Origin: an uncultured Acetatifactor sp.
GTDB taxonomy: Bacteria > Bacillota > Clostridia > Lachnospirales > Lachnospiraceae
Assembly: GCA_910585805.1 (NCBI GenBank)
Contig: CAJUFB010000080.1
Coordinates: 1-16,940, forward strand
DNA length: 16,940 nt
Direction: 5' to 3'
The position numbers and the translations under genes were made by a program. The notes below the pieces were generated by a model that saw nothing but the letters and a program-made list of their open reading frames with translations, was not told the origin of the DNA and did no database searches. Positions 1 through 7,555 of the stretch are shown one piece after another (the stretch's first letter is position 1; each line of letters begins with the position of its first letter).

Positions 1-39
1 ATAATTATGCTCTTTCCTGTGTTTTTTCCCTTTCAAAAG

Positions 40-73
40 GTTCGCCTTATATGCATGTAAGGCGAACTTTTTT
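40..73 (+). terminator. Hairpin with T-tract, palindrome copy 1
   Basis: Arms GTTCGCCTTA and TAAGGCGAAC enclose an 8-base centre (TATGCATG) that can itself pair, giving an almost perfect 28-bp palindrome at 40-67 with one G-T wobble. Six T follow on the + strand and a run of A precedes it, so it could end transcription in either direction. It probably terminates a gene lying left of the window. The same 28 bases recur as an exact reverse complement at 503-530. Confidence 0.6.
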
Positions 74-502
74 GAAAAAACAGGCTTTATAAATGTTCGC
101 TTTTACATATAGAATTAAACATTGTATCATGCAATAAATACAGGCAAAAATTTAGAATTCAGCAGGAAATAAGCGGCTTTCGGGAAAATATCCGCTTTAT
201 AACAGCGCAAAATAAGAAGAGGAAATTGAATAGAGACATGCCGGTATCCCGGTAATGGCAGATTGCATCTGATTCATGCATTGTATTCAATTATGTATGT
301 TTTTTAATATGATATCAAAGTAGAATTTCGGAAACAAAAGAAGCAGAATCATGAAAAATCAATCTGAAAGACAGCACTTTGCTGTATATAATCAAGAAAA
401 TGACTATCTGGAAACAGCACATTTGCCAAAAAATGCAAAAGAAAAAATTTCTCTTGCAATGTGCGGATAAATAGTATAGAATAGTTAAAGTTATTAAAAA
501 AA
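74..502. other. AT-rich spacer between inverted palindromes
   Basis: This stretch of about 430 bases has no clear long gene. It holds a degenerate extra half-copy of the palindrome arm at 95-110 (GTTCGC followed by TTTTACATAT), a small inverted repeat around 163-198 (AAGCGG and CCGCTT), and a possible weak promoter (TTGTAT at 281-286, 18-base gap, TAATAT at 305-310) ahead of a 39-codon ORF. It may be a small non-autonomous element or simply intergenic DNA between two terminators. I cannot tell which. Confidence 0.35.
351..470 (+). CDS. Possible 39-aa small peptide
   Basis: An ATG-to-TAA frame of 39 codons lies between the two palindromes. The peptide begins MKNQSERQHFAVYNQ, is mostly polar and ends in KISLAMCG with a single Cys next to the end. 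It has no signal peptide or membrane segment and resembles no family I know. A T-tract hairpin starts 33 bases after the stop, and a weak promoter candidate lies 40-70 bases upstream, so a promoter-ORF-terminator layout is possible. Against it, there is no good Shine-Dalgarno (only AAGAAG about 9 bases upstream), and short ORFs arise easily by chance in AT-rich DNA. Function unknown. Confidence 0.22.
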   Translation: MKNQSERQHFAVYNQENDYLETAHLPKNAKEKISLAMCG

Positions 503-535
503 GTTCGCCTTACATGCATATAAGGCGAACTTTTT
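503..535. terminator. Hairpin with T-tracts, palindrome copy 2
   Basis: Positions 503-530 are the exact reverse complement of 40-67. Five T follow on the + strand and seven A precede it (a T-tract on the - strand), so it could terminate in both directions. On the - strand the centre forms a G-U wobble, whereas on the + strand it forms a C-A mismatch. The intended orientation is therefore opposite to that of copy 1. Confidence 0.6.
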
Positions 536-606
536 CCTGTCTCCAGATAACTTCTCCCAAATCTTCCCCTGCCTTGTAACATGAAAATATCTTTGAACAT
601 AATAAC

Positions 607-630
607 ACTACCAATTGTAAATTTGGTAGT
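607..630. repeat. Short inverted repeat upstream of promoter
   Basis: ACTACCAA (607-614) and TTGGTAGT (623-630) are perfect inverted arms around an 8-base centre, about 25 bases before the -35 box of the promoter at 655-683. The placement would suit a regulator site or a weak hairpin. No long T-tract follows. Confidence 0.3.
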
Positions 631-654
631 TGATGCAGACGGTAAAAATTTTTC

Positions 655-683
655 TTTACAGATCGCCCCCATTGTGCTATATA
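655..683 (+). promoter_or_regulatory. SigmaA-type promoter for PD-(D/E)XK gene
   Basis: TTTACA (655-660) and TATATA (678-683) are separated by exactly 17 bases, close to the TTGACA/TATAAT consensus. Transcription would start near 690, leaving a leader of about 120 bases before the gene at 810. A CCCCC/GGGGG pair (666-670 and 695-699) could fold across the -10 region and start site. I see no other gene between 536 and 809. Confidence 0.55.
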
Positions 684-809
684 TAGAAGTACAGGGGGAA
701 TCCATCTTTCTATAATGCCCCTGTCTCAATACATTCGGCATTTCAGATTTCAATCCGGTATATTCCATCAGTCCAAATCTGCAGCCGTCCCATTTAAGGA
801 GGTATCTTT

Positions 810-1859
810 ATGTCTAAAAGTCACGCATCATCCATTTTTCCACCCATTACGCCGCTGCCGCAGGTACTCGGCGCTCCCAGGCTCCGCAGCGATGTCCTGG
901 CACAGATCCACAGCGATGCCGGCACGCTTTCCGGCTTCCTCGCCCTCGCGCCCCCGGAGCAGGAAGCCTTTCTGGAATTCTGCATGGGCAACAGGGGGCT
1001 GAAGGCCACTTATGACCCTTTTTTCCAGAACCTGTTTGACCCCGTTAACCACCCGGGCCGGCTGGACAGGTTCCTCTCCCGTATCATGAAGCAGCCCGTC
1101 CTGGTCAGGAAGGTGCTCCCGAGGGAGAGAAAACGCATTTCCGAAGACAGCTCCCTCCTCATCATGGACATCCTGGTAGAGCTTGCCGACGGAAGCCTGG
1201 TCTCCGTGGAAATGCAGCGCATCGGCTACGATTTCCCTGTTGAACGCTGCTTCTGCTACGCTGCAGACCTTCTCGTGCGCCAGTACGACCTGATCAGGAA
1301 AGAGAAAGGGAAAAAGTTCTCCTACCGGGACATGCGGCCCGCCTGCGTCATCGTCCTGATGGAAAAGAGCCCGGGGAAATTCCGTCAGCACCCGGACCGT
1401 TACATACACCGCTCCCATTTTTCCTTCGGCAGCGGGCTGAGCCTTCCGTCTTTGATGAATTTTATCTACATTCCTCTTGATATTTTTCGCGCCATGCCCC
1501 ATAATAAGCTTAAGGAACTGGATGCATGGCTGTATTTCCTCGGTTCCGATGACCCGAAGGATATGCAGCGTATCGTGCAGAAATACCCGTTCTTTCAGGA
1601 ACTTTACCAGGATATCATTCGTTTCCGCTATCAACCGAAGGAGGTGATCAGCATGTACTCTGAAGCACTGGCTATCATGGACAAAAATACGGTGGAATAT
1701 ATGATCGATGAAATGCGGGCTGAAATACGGGCTGAAATGCGGGCTGAAATGCGGGCTGAAATGCAGGCTGAAATCAGGAAGAGGGATCTTTCTCTGCAAC
1801 AAAAAGATGCCCTCATCAGGGAACTCCAAGCCCGCCTGATGCAGCTTGAACAGAACTGA
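810..1859 (+). CDS. PD-(D/E)XK nuclease family transposase-like protein
   Basis: This 349-residue protein is of the PDDEXK_2 (Rpn/transposase-like nuclease) type. The N-terminal part has the family's YDPFFQNLF lead-in (68-76). The nuclease core follows as IMDILVEL (D120) and then VSVEMQR, giving E134-x-Q136, the ExQ variant of the ExK motif. The helix with Y150 and R157 comes next. Rpn proteins are known DNA endonucleases that raise recombination, and many relatives are multicopy and annotated as transposases. Residues 301-322 are a near-perfect AEMR/AEIR repeat that continues into a charged helix to the end, probably a coiled coil for self-association. The start is fixed by AAGGAGG (796-802) seven bases before the ATG. 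Synonymous third positions are G/C-rich in the nuclease core (29 of 40 for residues 118-157) and less so from residue 215 (21 of 40), hinting at mosaic origin. Family assignment is fairly sure; the cellular role is not. Confidence 0.88.
   Translation: MSKSHASSIFPPITPLPQVLGAPRLRSDVLAQIHSDAGTLSGFLALAPPEQEAFLEFCMGNRGLKATYDPFFQNLFDPVNHPGRLDRFLSRIMKQPVLVRKVLPRERKRISEDSSLLIMDILVELADGSLVSVEMQRIGYDFPVERCFCYAADLLVRQYDLIRKEKGKKFSYRDMRPACVIVLMEKSPGKFRQHPDRYIHRSHFSFGSGLSLPSLMNFIYIPLDIFRAMPHNKLKELDAWLYFLGSDDPKDMQRIVQKYPFFQELYQDIIRFRYQPKEVISMYSEALAIMDKNTVEYMIDEMRAEIRAEMRAEMRAEMQAEIRKRDLSLQQKDALIRELQARLMQLEQN
1717..1776 (+). repeat. Five in-frame 12-bp tandem repeats
   Basis: Units of GGGCTGAAATGC start at 1717, 1729, 1741, 1753 and 1765. 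The three central units are identical; the first has AC for GC at its end, and the last begins with A and ends CA. Each adds four residues (A-E-M/I-R) to the coiled-coil tail of the nuclease. Because the unit is a multiple of three, slippage would change tail length without breaking the frame. Confidence 0.9.
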
Positions 1860-1881
1860 CAGCGAACTGCTGTATCTACAG

Positions 1882-1925
1882 AAACTGCCGCAGTGATGGC
1901 TTTTCAGCCATTCCTGCGGCAGTTT
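1882..1925. terminator. Large hairpin between convergent genes
   Basis: AAACTGCCGCAG (1882-1893) pairs perfectly with CTGCGGCAGTTT (1914-1925). After a 2-by-2 internal loop, ATGGCT (1896-1901) pairs with AGCCAT (1906-1911) around a TTTC loop. It starts 22 bases after the stop of the rightward nuclease gene and lies 79 bases beyond the stop of the leftward M56 gene, so it probably serves as a shared bidirectional terminator. The T-tracts on both sides are short (three bases), which weakens the intrinsic-terminator reading. Confidence 0.65.
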
Positions 1926-2004
1926 GGGTATAACTCTGCACTCACTTTCCGGTCTGAATGGTCTGAATATTTCCCAGCATAAGGAAATGGCTGCCAATTC
2001 CCGG

Positions 2005-4548
2005 TCAATGCATGGGGAAATCGTCATAAGGCCCGTAGATGCTGGTGATTTCCCTGGTTACAGGATGAAGAGTCATCTCATAATAATTTCCGGCAGCCGT
2101 TCCGATTACAAAATCCCCATCATATGTTTCTTCAATCGTCTCCGCTGTCTCGCCCTCTGCCAGGGCGGAACGTGCAAAATACCACAATACAACCTCCTCA
2201 TCCGTCATCTGCGCCAGATTTTCCGGAACATTCCACTGGGTCACCGGTGAAAACCACGCCACTCTCTCCGTTGAAAGTATCATATCTCTAATCCCGTTTT
2301 CAAAGCCTGCCTGCTCCCCATAACATCTGTAATAGAAAATTCTGGACGCATCTATATCTTTCGGTGTATTTCCAAAAAGCACCTCTCCGCCATCCGTTAC
2401 CGCAAAGCAGACAGACTCCAGTCTCGTGCCGCTCCACTCATAAAGTTCCGTCAGAGCCTCCTTCGCCAGACGGACAAAGCGCTCTGTCAGCGCGCCCCCG
2501 TAGCCGGTGCCGTAATCCCATTCGTCTACCGCCGGCAAAGTATAGCCGGTCTCACAGTAAGTCAGATCCAAAGCCGGCAGAACCGCATCCGGAGCCGGAT
2601 CTTTCTCCGTATAACGAACCATATGCAGAGTGTTATATTCGTCAAACCGATAATATTTTACCGAGTATATGCCATTTTCGTCTGTGGCAGCGCTTTCAAT
2701 CAGCTTTGCCTCCGCATCCACAGAAATATTCGGTATCATATAGCCCGGATGAAACCTTGCCTCCTCCGGATCCCACAGCCAGCAGTAATAAGGAACAATC
2801 CCCTCATCGGCCCTGCCCCGGAGACAGAAATCCTGATAGCCGTCAAAGTTCAAATCCTCCACCAGAATGCCGCCGTCGCACAGTTGTGCCAGAGACGCCA
2901 CGCTTCCGTTGGCAGAAAAGGCGCCTGCGGCATCTGCCGGCAAATCCTCCGCGGTACGCAGAGCCTTCGCATACAGGGACTCTTTCTCCGGGGAGTAAGT
3001 CCACATCTCTCCGCCGCTCTTTCTGATATCTTCCACAGTCAGGGTATACAGAACCTTTACTTCATCCAGCCTTATGGCCTGCAGCACTTCCTCCGTTTTG
3101 CCATAAATCCGGTTCAATTCCATCCGCTCAATCTGATATTCTTCGCTGTTCCCTTCATTTTCCCAGAAGATTTTCAGCGTATAATCCTGCCCATCCTTCA
3201 AATCCAGGGGAACTATGGATGTATTGCTGATACGGTTGCGCGCACCCACGCCGCTTTCGCCGCTGTCTGCCTTATCTCCCTTTCTGTAAGCCGCGCCGTC
3301 CGGAATATGCTCCGTCGTCCCCTCTTCGGACGGCTCCTTCGACGCTTCCTGTCCGTTTATCCTGCCTGTAAAGGTAAATGCCGAAACCAGCAGAACAAGC
3401 GCCATTGTCATTACCAGCGCGCCCACAGGCCTTCTGGGACGGCTGACGATCATCAGCAGTCTCTCCTTTAACTGCTTCTTTCCTCCTGCTACGGCAGTGG
3501 ACAGCCGCAGCCCTCCGGGCAATGCGTCACTTTGCACACTGAAATCAAGCAGCGTCCTCCCGTAATCAATCCGCTCTTCCTCGTCCAGCAGCTTCAGTGT
3601 CATCTCGTCACATGCCAGCTCGCAGTCCTGCCTGGACAGCTCCGCCGCCAGCCATAACAGCGGATTATACCAGTGCAGACAGACACAGGCAACCCGAACC
3701 AGTACCCACAGATTGTCCCTGTGTCTGTAATGGGTATTCTCATGACACAGTATATATCTGAGTGCTTTATCGTCTTCCTCTGTTCCGGGCGTCAGATATA
3801 CCGCCGGACGGATCAGGCCGAACATACATGGTGTAAGCACCGCAGAAGTAACATATACCAGCAGCGCGCTCTTTACTTTCGTTCTGTACCTGACGCGGGA
3901 ATTGTATATTCTCCTGCGGTAGCTTTTATTCACGGACAACACAATGCAGGCTAAGGCAACGGCGCCTGCCGCCCAGATACAGAGCAGAACCGTCTTCCAG
4001 CCGAATTTAAGCCTTCCTGTATATCCTGCAGCATTCTGTTCACCGGGAAAACCAGTTGCAGCGCCGTCTGATGTCATATTATCGTTCCGTATATCCGTCA
4101 TATTGCCGGTATTGCCGGACTTCCCTCCCGCCGCACTGGTAAATCCTGTCTCCTGCGCAAGCTTTTCGGTATTCTCTCTATCCATGGCACGAAAGCCGTC
4201 TCCATCCGCATCCGCCATGGCATGGCCGTCTGCATCCGCCCCATCGCCTTCTTCCTTCTTTCCTGAAAAAGTCTCCGGCATTTTTTTCTCTGTAAGAGCA
4301 ATTTGGGCTTCCGTCGTTTCATCTGTTACCGCCGCCACCTCTGCCCATCCGTCCAGCTCCGGCACTCGGTTCAGGAAATTCAGCACGCTGAAGCTGCTCT
4401 CTGAAAAAGACAGCGGAACCAGCAGGCGCAGCGCCACCACCAGCCACAACGCATATCTCGCCCGCAGCGCGATTTTATTCCCGAAGCATGCGCGTATCCC
4501 GATAATCAGCAGGATCAATATACTTGAAGTCATCACCCATTCACTCAT
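2005..4548 (-). CDS. M56 (BlaR1/MecR1-like) signal-transducing metallopeptidase
   Basis: This is an 847-residue membrane zinc peptidase. Membrane segments are visible near 5-20, 33-48, 184-205, about 282-300 and 377-394. The catalytic HExxH is H269-E-N-T-H273 (context ILCHENTHYRHRD), and the third ligand site is E310 in ELACDE, both typical of family M56. In BlaR1/MecR1 the peptidase is activated by an outside sensor and leads to cleavage of the partner BlaI/MecI repressor. Here the outside part (about 400-847) is not a penicillin-binding domain: no SxxK, SxN or KTG set is evident. It has a DLNFDGYQDFCL motif (565-576) followed by a YYCWLWDP-type strand, like the XAC2610/FG-GAP-type beta modules of other Lachnospiraceae sensors. 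An unusually long acidic loop (about 62-180) includes DADGHAMADADGDG. The start overlaps the repressor stop by 8 bases (ATGAGTGA), with AGGAAG just upstream, so the two are translationally coupled. Signal unknown. Confidence 0.9.
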   Translation of the reverse strand: MSEWVMTSSILILLIIGIRACFGNKIALRARYALWLVVALRLLVPLSFSESSFSVLNFLNRVPELDGWAEVAAVTDETTEAQIALTEKKMPETFSGKKEEGDGADADGHAMADADGDGFRAMDRENTEKLAQETGFTSAAGGKSGNTGNMTDIRNDNMTSDGAATGFPGEQNAAGYTGRLKFGWKTVLLCIWAAGAVALACIVLSVNKSYRRRIYNSRVRYRTKVKSALLVYVTSAVLTPCMFGLIRPAVYLTPGTEEDDKALRYILCHENTHYRHRDNLWVLVRVACVCLHWYNPLLWLAAELSRQDCELACDEMTLKLLDEEERIDYGRTLLDFSVQSDALPGGLRLSTAVAGGKKQLKERLLMIVSRPRRPVGALVMTMALVLLVSAFTFTGRINGQEASKEPSEEGTTEHIPDGAAYRKGDKADSGESGVGARNRISNTSIVPLDLKDGQDYTLKIFWENEGNSEEYQIERMELNRIYGKTEEVLQAIRLDEVKVLYTLTVEDIRKSGGEMWTYSPEKESLYAKALRTAEDLPADAAGAFSANGSVASLAQLCDGGILVEDLNFDGYQDFCLRGRADEGIVPYYCWLWDPEEARFHPGYMIPNISVDAEAKLIESAATDENGIYSVKYYRFDEYNTLHMVRYTEKDPAPDAVLPALDLTYCETGYTLPAVDEWDYGTGYGGALTERFVRLAKEALTELYEWSGTRLESVCFAVTDGGEVLFGNTPKDIDASRIFYYRCYGEQAGFENGIRDMILSTERVAWFSPVTQWNVPENLAQMTDEEVVLWYFARSALAEGETAETIEETYDGDFVIGTAAGNYYEMTLHPVTREITSIYGPYDDFPMH

Positions 4549-4918
4549 ACCGTTCTTCCTCTGCCTTATCCAAAATCTCCCGAAGCTCCGCCAGTTCCTC
4601 CTGGCTCAGTCTCTGTTTTTCCACGAAACCGCTTACCAGCATGCTGATGCTGCCGTGATACACACGCTTCAGGAAACTCTCCGTCTCTTTCTTTACAGCC
4701 GTCTCCCGCTCAATCAGCGGAATATACGTCCGCATCCTCCCATTGTTCTCACAGGCGATCAGCCCCTTCTCACTCATCCGCTTCAGCATGGTCAGCGTAG
4801 TGCTTCTGCTCCAGCCTGTCCTCACTGCCATATCCGCCGTAATCTGGCTTCCCACCTTGGGAGAATCCTCCCACAGACTTTCCATTATATTCCATTCCGC
4901 TTCGCTTAACGCTTTCAT
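4541..4918 (-). CDS. BlaI/MecI/CopY-family transcriptional repressor
   Basis: This is a 125-residue winged-helix repressor. Residues 1-70 show the family pattern: MKALSEAEWNIMESLW at the start, TAD near 27-29, a recognition helix around WSRSTTLTMLKRM (36-48) and the wing YIPLI. The rest is the helical dimerisation tail. F98 (SGFVEKQ) lies where S. aureus BlaI is cut (Asn101-Phe102), so cleavage by the partner peptidase is plausible. The open frame runs upstream to 5017, but residues before MKALSE do not belong to the family. The ATG at 4918 has GAGGG seven bases upstream, whereas the ATG two codons earlier is too close to it. The gene overlaps the M56 peptidase by 8 bases and is preceded by a promoter with two operator-like sites, so it very likely represses its own operon. 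Confidence 0.9.
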   Translation of the reverse strand: MKALSEAEWNIMESLWEDSPKVGSQITADMAVRTGWSRSTTLTMLKRMSEKGLIACENNGRMRTYIPLIERETAVKKETESFLKRVYHGSISMLVSGFVEKQRLSQEELAELREILDKAEEERYE

Positions 4919-4953
4919 CAACATACCCTCGTTTACTCTAAAAGTCCAGTAAC

Positions 4954-5013
4954 CTGCCTGCGGAAACCGTGCAGTCCGAATCAGTTCCTTACTGCCTTGC
5001 AGAAACCGCGCAG
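4954..5013 (-). repeat. Pair of direct repeats in the repressor leader
   Basis: On the + strand, CTGCCTGCGGAAACCGTGCA at 4954-4973 and CTGCCTTGCAGAAACCGCGC at 4992-5011 are imperfect direct repeats, each with CTGC/GCAG ends that allow a small stem-loop. They fall within the predicted 5' leader (about 127 bases) of the repressor mRNA. They could affect leader folding or be a duplication relic. Confidence 0.45.
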
Positions 5014-5033
5014 GCAAAATGAGCCTACATCTC

Positions 5034-5082
5034 TGTCTACATCGTAAACATATAATATCACATTCTGTCTACTTTGTAAACA
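5034..5082 (-). promoter_or_regulatory. Repressor-peptidase promoter with two BlaI-type operators
   Basis: Two near-identical 17-bp sites read TGTCTACATCGTAAACA (5034-5050) and TGTCTACTTTGTAAACA (5066-5082) on the + strand. Each is an inverted repeat TGTnTAC-N3-GTAnACA, like the TACA/TGTA dyads bound by BlaI, MecI and CopY. Their centres are 32 bp apart, about three helical turns. On the - strand a promoter lies among them: TTTACA (complement of 5075-5080), a 17-base spacer and TATTAT (complement of 5052-5057). One operator covers the -35 box and the other the start point near 5045, the usual arrangement for repression. A half-site TGTCTACA lies at 5189-5196. The stretch 5083-5209 otherwise shows no gene and no clear terminator. 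Confidence 0.85.
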
Positions 5083-5209
5083 TAAAATTTGTATCCCCGC
5101 CGCCAGAGGTATTGCAGCCAGCCAAAGCGGCGATACAGTCCATAGACCATACCGCCACCGGCACAAATCCCCTTATTTCAGTCCGCCCTGTCTACAATCC
5201 GCCGTTTTT

Positions 5210-7555
5210 TCAGTCTGCAAAATTCAAATCCGCAAACACTTCATAATAATCCGCCCCCAGTCCGGCTATCTTAAGTCCGTCAACATGAAACCATCCTCCG
5301 TCTCCGTCCGCGCCCTGGACATATATCCAGCTGTAAGAGCTGTCTGTCTTCAGGAACCTGACTTTCTGGGGCTTCATCATGTGAACCTCCGTCCCGTCCC
5401 CCGGCGCTCTGCAGACAGGAAGCTGTACCGACAGTGTTATCTCATTTTGACCGATAAAGTCATACGCTTCCTGCTCCACCCATTCCAGGGTGCCGAAACT
5501 TCCCATGCGCCAGGCCGCCTTCACCCAGTCTGTCTGAAGCACATCCCTCCTGGCTACGCCCTGTATGATCCCGTTTTCTATGGTACATGTCCTGATATCC
5601 GCCTCAAAGCCGCCCGCAGAGACAAGTTCTCCGTCCCGACAGGCATACAGCGTGGTCACAGGATCGCCGCTGGGACCGTCCTCATACAGAGCAAGCAATA
5701 TCTCACTGCCGTCCAGGCTGACTGCCCAGATATCGTTGTTCAGGCACTCTGCGGAACCCGTTATCCGGCTCTCTCCCGCCTGGAGAAGGTAATTATCATA
5801 GGCCCAGTAGCGTTCCTCGTTCTGATCCGGATCTCTGGAAAGCGATATTTTCTCAGCTTTACCGTCCCCATCCATATCAATATAAGTATAAGTCTCCATA
5901 AGCGCCCGGTTGGACAGCTCCAGAAGCATTCCGGGATTTCCCAGCAGACGCTCCCTGACTTCTTTTCCGTATGCATCCAGTTCCCCGTCCTTCAGTTCTG
6001 CCACCGGTACCCCCTTCCACACAGGTCCCGCAGTCAGACTGCTGCCGCCTGTATTAATCATGGGAATGGCGTACTCCGCGCTGCCGCCCTCCGGTTCCGT
6101 TTTATACAGATGGACGAACCCTCCTCCCAGAGAAATCCATCTCAGCGGATGAAGCAGCATTTTCTGACCGACTTCTCCGGATATCTTCATGCTTTCCCTG
6201 TCAAATTCACCTGTCCTGACATCCACGATTCCGATGGCCTCCAGGCTGTAATCCGCTGTTCCCAAAGAAGCATCCTGAAAATAATAGCCGTCCCATTTCG
6301 GCAGTGCCGTCTCATCCCTGTACAGGCTGACATACATCAATCCGTCCTGCAATTCCCAGATAGTGTCGGGCTGGATGTAATCAGGATAGATGCTGCTCAG
6401 CCCATAGTCCTTATCCACCCGATAGATGCCATACTGACTGGCCTGCAGATAAAAGACCTCTTCCGCATCCCAGCCAAACCATTCTGCCACCGCCGGATCG
6501 TTCTCCGCCCTCACACGGTATACCTGCCGGACCATTCCGGTTCCCGCAGGCGCCCAGATTCCGCAGCTTCCCTCAATCAGCTCCATAGGTATCTCCACCG
6601 TGGAACCGTCCTCCGAAAAAGTGTACTCCACCACGGCCAGACTTCCCTCCGGCAGACTCCCTTCCGGCAAATACGATATCCAGGCTTCCTCACTCTCCGG
6701 TACCGCCGCAGTTACTGCGGCCTTTCCTTCGCCGGGTCCCAAATGCAGCAGTTTCACGGCAGCCTCCACCGGATCCGTGTACTGCCTGTAAAGCTCGGCA
6801 TTGCCGCCTTCAAGCAGATGCTGCAGAATTGTCCGATAAAAACCGATGGAATAGCCTGTATTTTCCCATCCGAAATCATATGCGCCCTCACTGCCGTACA
6901 GGGCTTCAAACTGTTCCTTATCTCCGATTACAAAGTATTCTGCCAGCTCCTGATGCTCCACATAATAGCTTCCTTCTCTCTCCACCAGCCTCACTGTCTC
7001 ATCCACGATAAAGATTTCCGGCTCCGAGGTATGGAAATATCCCCGAATCTTCCCGGTGCCTTCTTCCTGCCAGTAATCATCGAGAACCAGATACTGTTCC
7101 GGCCAGGCGGAGGAAGCGCCAAAAAACCGCGCTTCCTCCCCGGTACCCTCTGCCATGGCCAAGAGCTGTTCCCTGTCATACGACAGCTCCAGAAGCGTAT
7201 CCATATTCCTGCCCATGAAGGCATTTTCCCACCGGCTCAACACTTCTTCCGGGTCCGACCTGTCTATCCCGGCGCTCTGCCCGCTTCCCGGCGTTTCCCG
7301 GGACGGCTGTGCCGCTTCTTTTCCGGAATCGGCTTTTGAGGTGACAGGCATATCCTTTTTCTGCGCATCCGCCGCATACTCTTCTCCCCGGACCCTTGTG
7401 ATAAACAGGGATACGCCCACTGCCGCCAGAATCAGAATCCCCGGCAGAAGACTCCAGCGCCTGGCATTTTTATAAGACAGCACATTCTTCACCCTCAGTT
7501 TTACTCCGTTTTCCCCGAAAGTCAAGGGAGTAACCGCCATACTTCCTGCGTACAT
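5210..7555 (-). CDS. M56 (BlaR1-like) sensor remnant lacking the peptidase
   Basis: The first residues (FGENGVKLRVKNVLSYKNARR, residues 13-33, then a membrane helix at 35-53) match the end of an M56 peptidase domain. They line up with AGGKKQLKERLLMIVSRPRR and the helix after it (about 355-394) in the full-length M56 gene at 2005-4548. Everything before that, including the HExxH and its membrane helices, is absent. What follows is a roughly 725-residue outside domain with a YIDMDGDGKAEKISL calcium-loop-like motif (558-572) and a C-terminal SH3-like stretch (about 729-765, WIYVQGADGDGGWF). The frame is open for 781 codons with no internal stop, so it may still be made as a single-pass membrane protein. 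No good ribosome site precedes the ATG at 7555; a GTG about 23 codons further in (N-V-L) has GAGG nine bases upstream. The 86-base overlap with the MATE gene argues for a deletion junction. Start and functionality are uncertain. Confidence 0.75.
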   Translation of the reverse strand: MYAGSMAVTPLTFGENGVKLRVKNVLSYKNARRWSLLPGILILAAVGVSLFITRVRGEEYAADAQKKDMPVTSKADSGKEAAQPSRETPGSGQSAGIDRSDPEEVLSRWENAFMGRNMDTLLELSYDREQLLAMAEGTGEEARFFGASSAWPEQYLVLDDYWQEEGTGKIRGYFHTSEPEIFIVDETVRLVEREGSYYVEHQELAEYFVIGDKEQFEALYGSEGAYDFGWENTGYSIGFYRTILQHLLEGGNAELYRQYTDPVEAAVKLLHLGPGEGKAAVTAAVPESEEAWISYLPEGSLPEGSLAVVEYTFSEDGSTVEIPMELIEGSCGIWAPAGTGMVRQVYRVRAENDPAVAEWFGWDAEEVFYLQASQYGIYRVDKDYGLSSIYPDYIQPDTIWELQDGLMYVSLYRDETALPKWDGYYFQDASLGTADYSLEAIGIVDVRTGEFDRESMKISGEVGQKMLLHPLRWISLGGGFVHLYKTEPEGGSAEYAIPMINTGGSSLTAGPVWKGVPVAELKDGELDAYGKEVRERLLGNPGMLLELSNRALMETYTYIDMDGDGKAEKISLSRDPDQNEERYWAYDNYLLQAGESRITGSAECLNNDIWAVSLDGSEILLALYEDGPSGDPVTTLYACRDGELVSAGGFEADIRTCTIENGIIQGVARRDVLQTDWVKAAWRMGSFGTLEWVEQEAYDFIGQNEITLSVQLPVCRAPGDGTEVHMMKPQKVRFLKTDSSYSWIYVQGADGDGGWFHVDGLKIAGLGADYYEVFADLNFAD

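Noticed and set aside
349..768. 139-codon leftward ORF in the left intergenic region
   Set aside because: It runs through the palindrome and through the promoter of the rightward nuclease gene, lacks a ribosome site and looks like no protein family.
828..2027. 399-codon leftward ORF opposite the nuclease gene
   Set aside because: It is antisense to a well-supported gene and crosses the terminator hairpin. Its sequence is low-complexity and His-rich, as expected for a shadow frame.
4919..5017. Longer N terminus for the BlaI-type repressor
   Set aside because: The added 33 codons overlap the leader repeats and do not match the family. The ATG at 4918 has correct ribosome-site spacing.
4981..5166. 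61-codon leftward ORF with a hydrophobic stretch
   Set aside because: It spans the operators and promoter of the repressor operon and has no ribosome site.
5285..7339. 684-codon rightward ORF opposite the truncated M56 sensor
   Set aside because: It has Pro/Arg/His/Cys-rich shadow composition. The opposite strand carries recognisable M56 and calcium-loop motifs.
2005..7555. Beta-lactam resistance locus
   Set aside because: There is a BlaI/BlaR1-like pair, but no beta-lactamase or PBP gene is present and the sensor domains lack a PBP active site.
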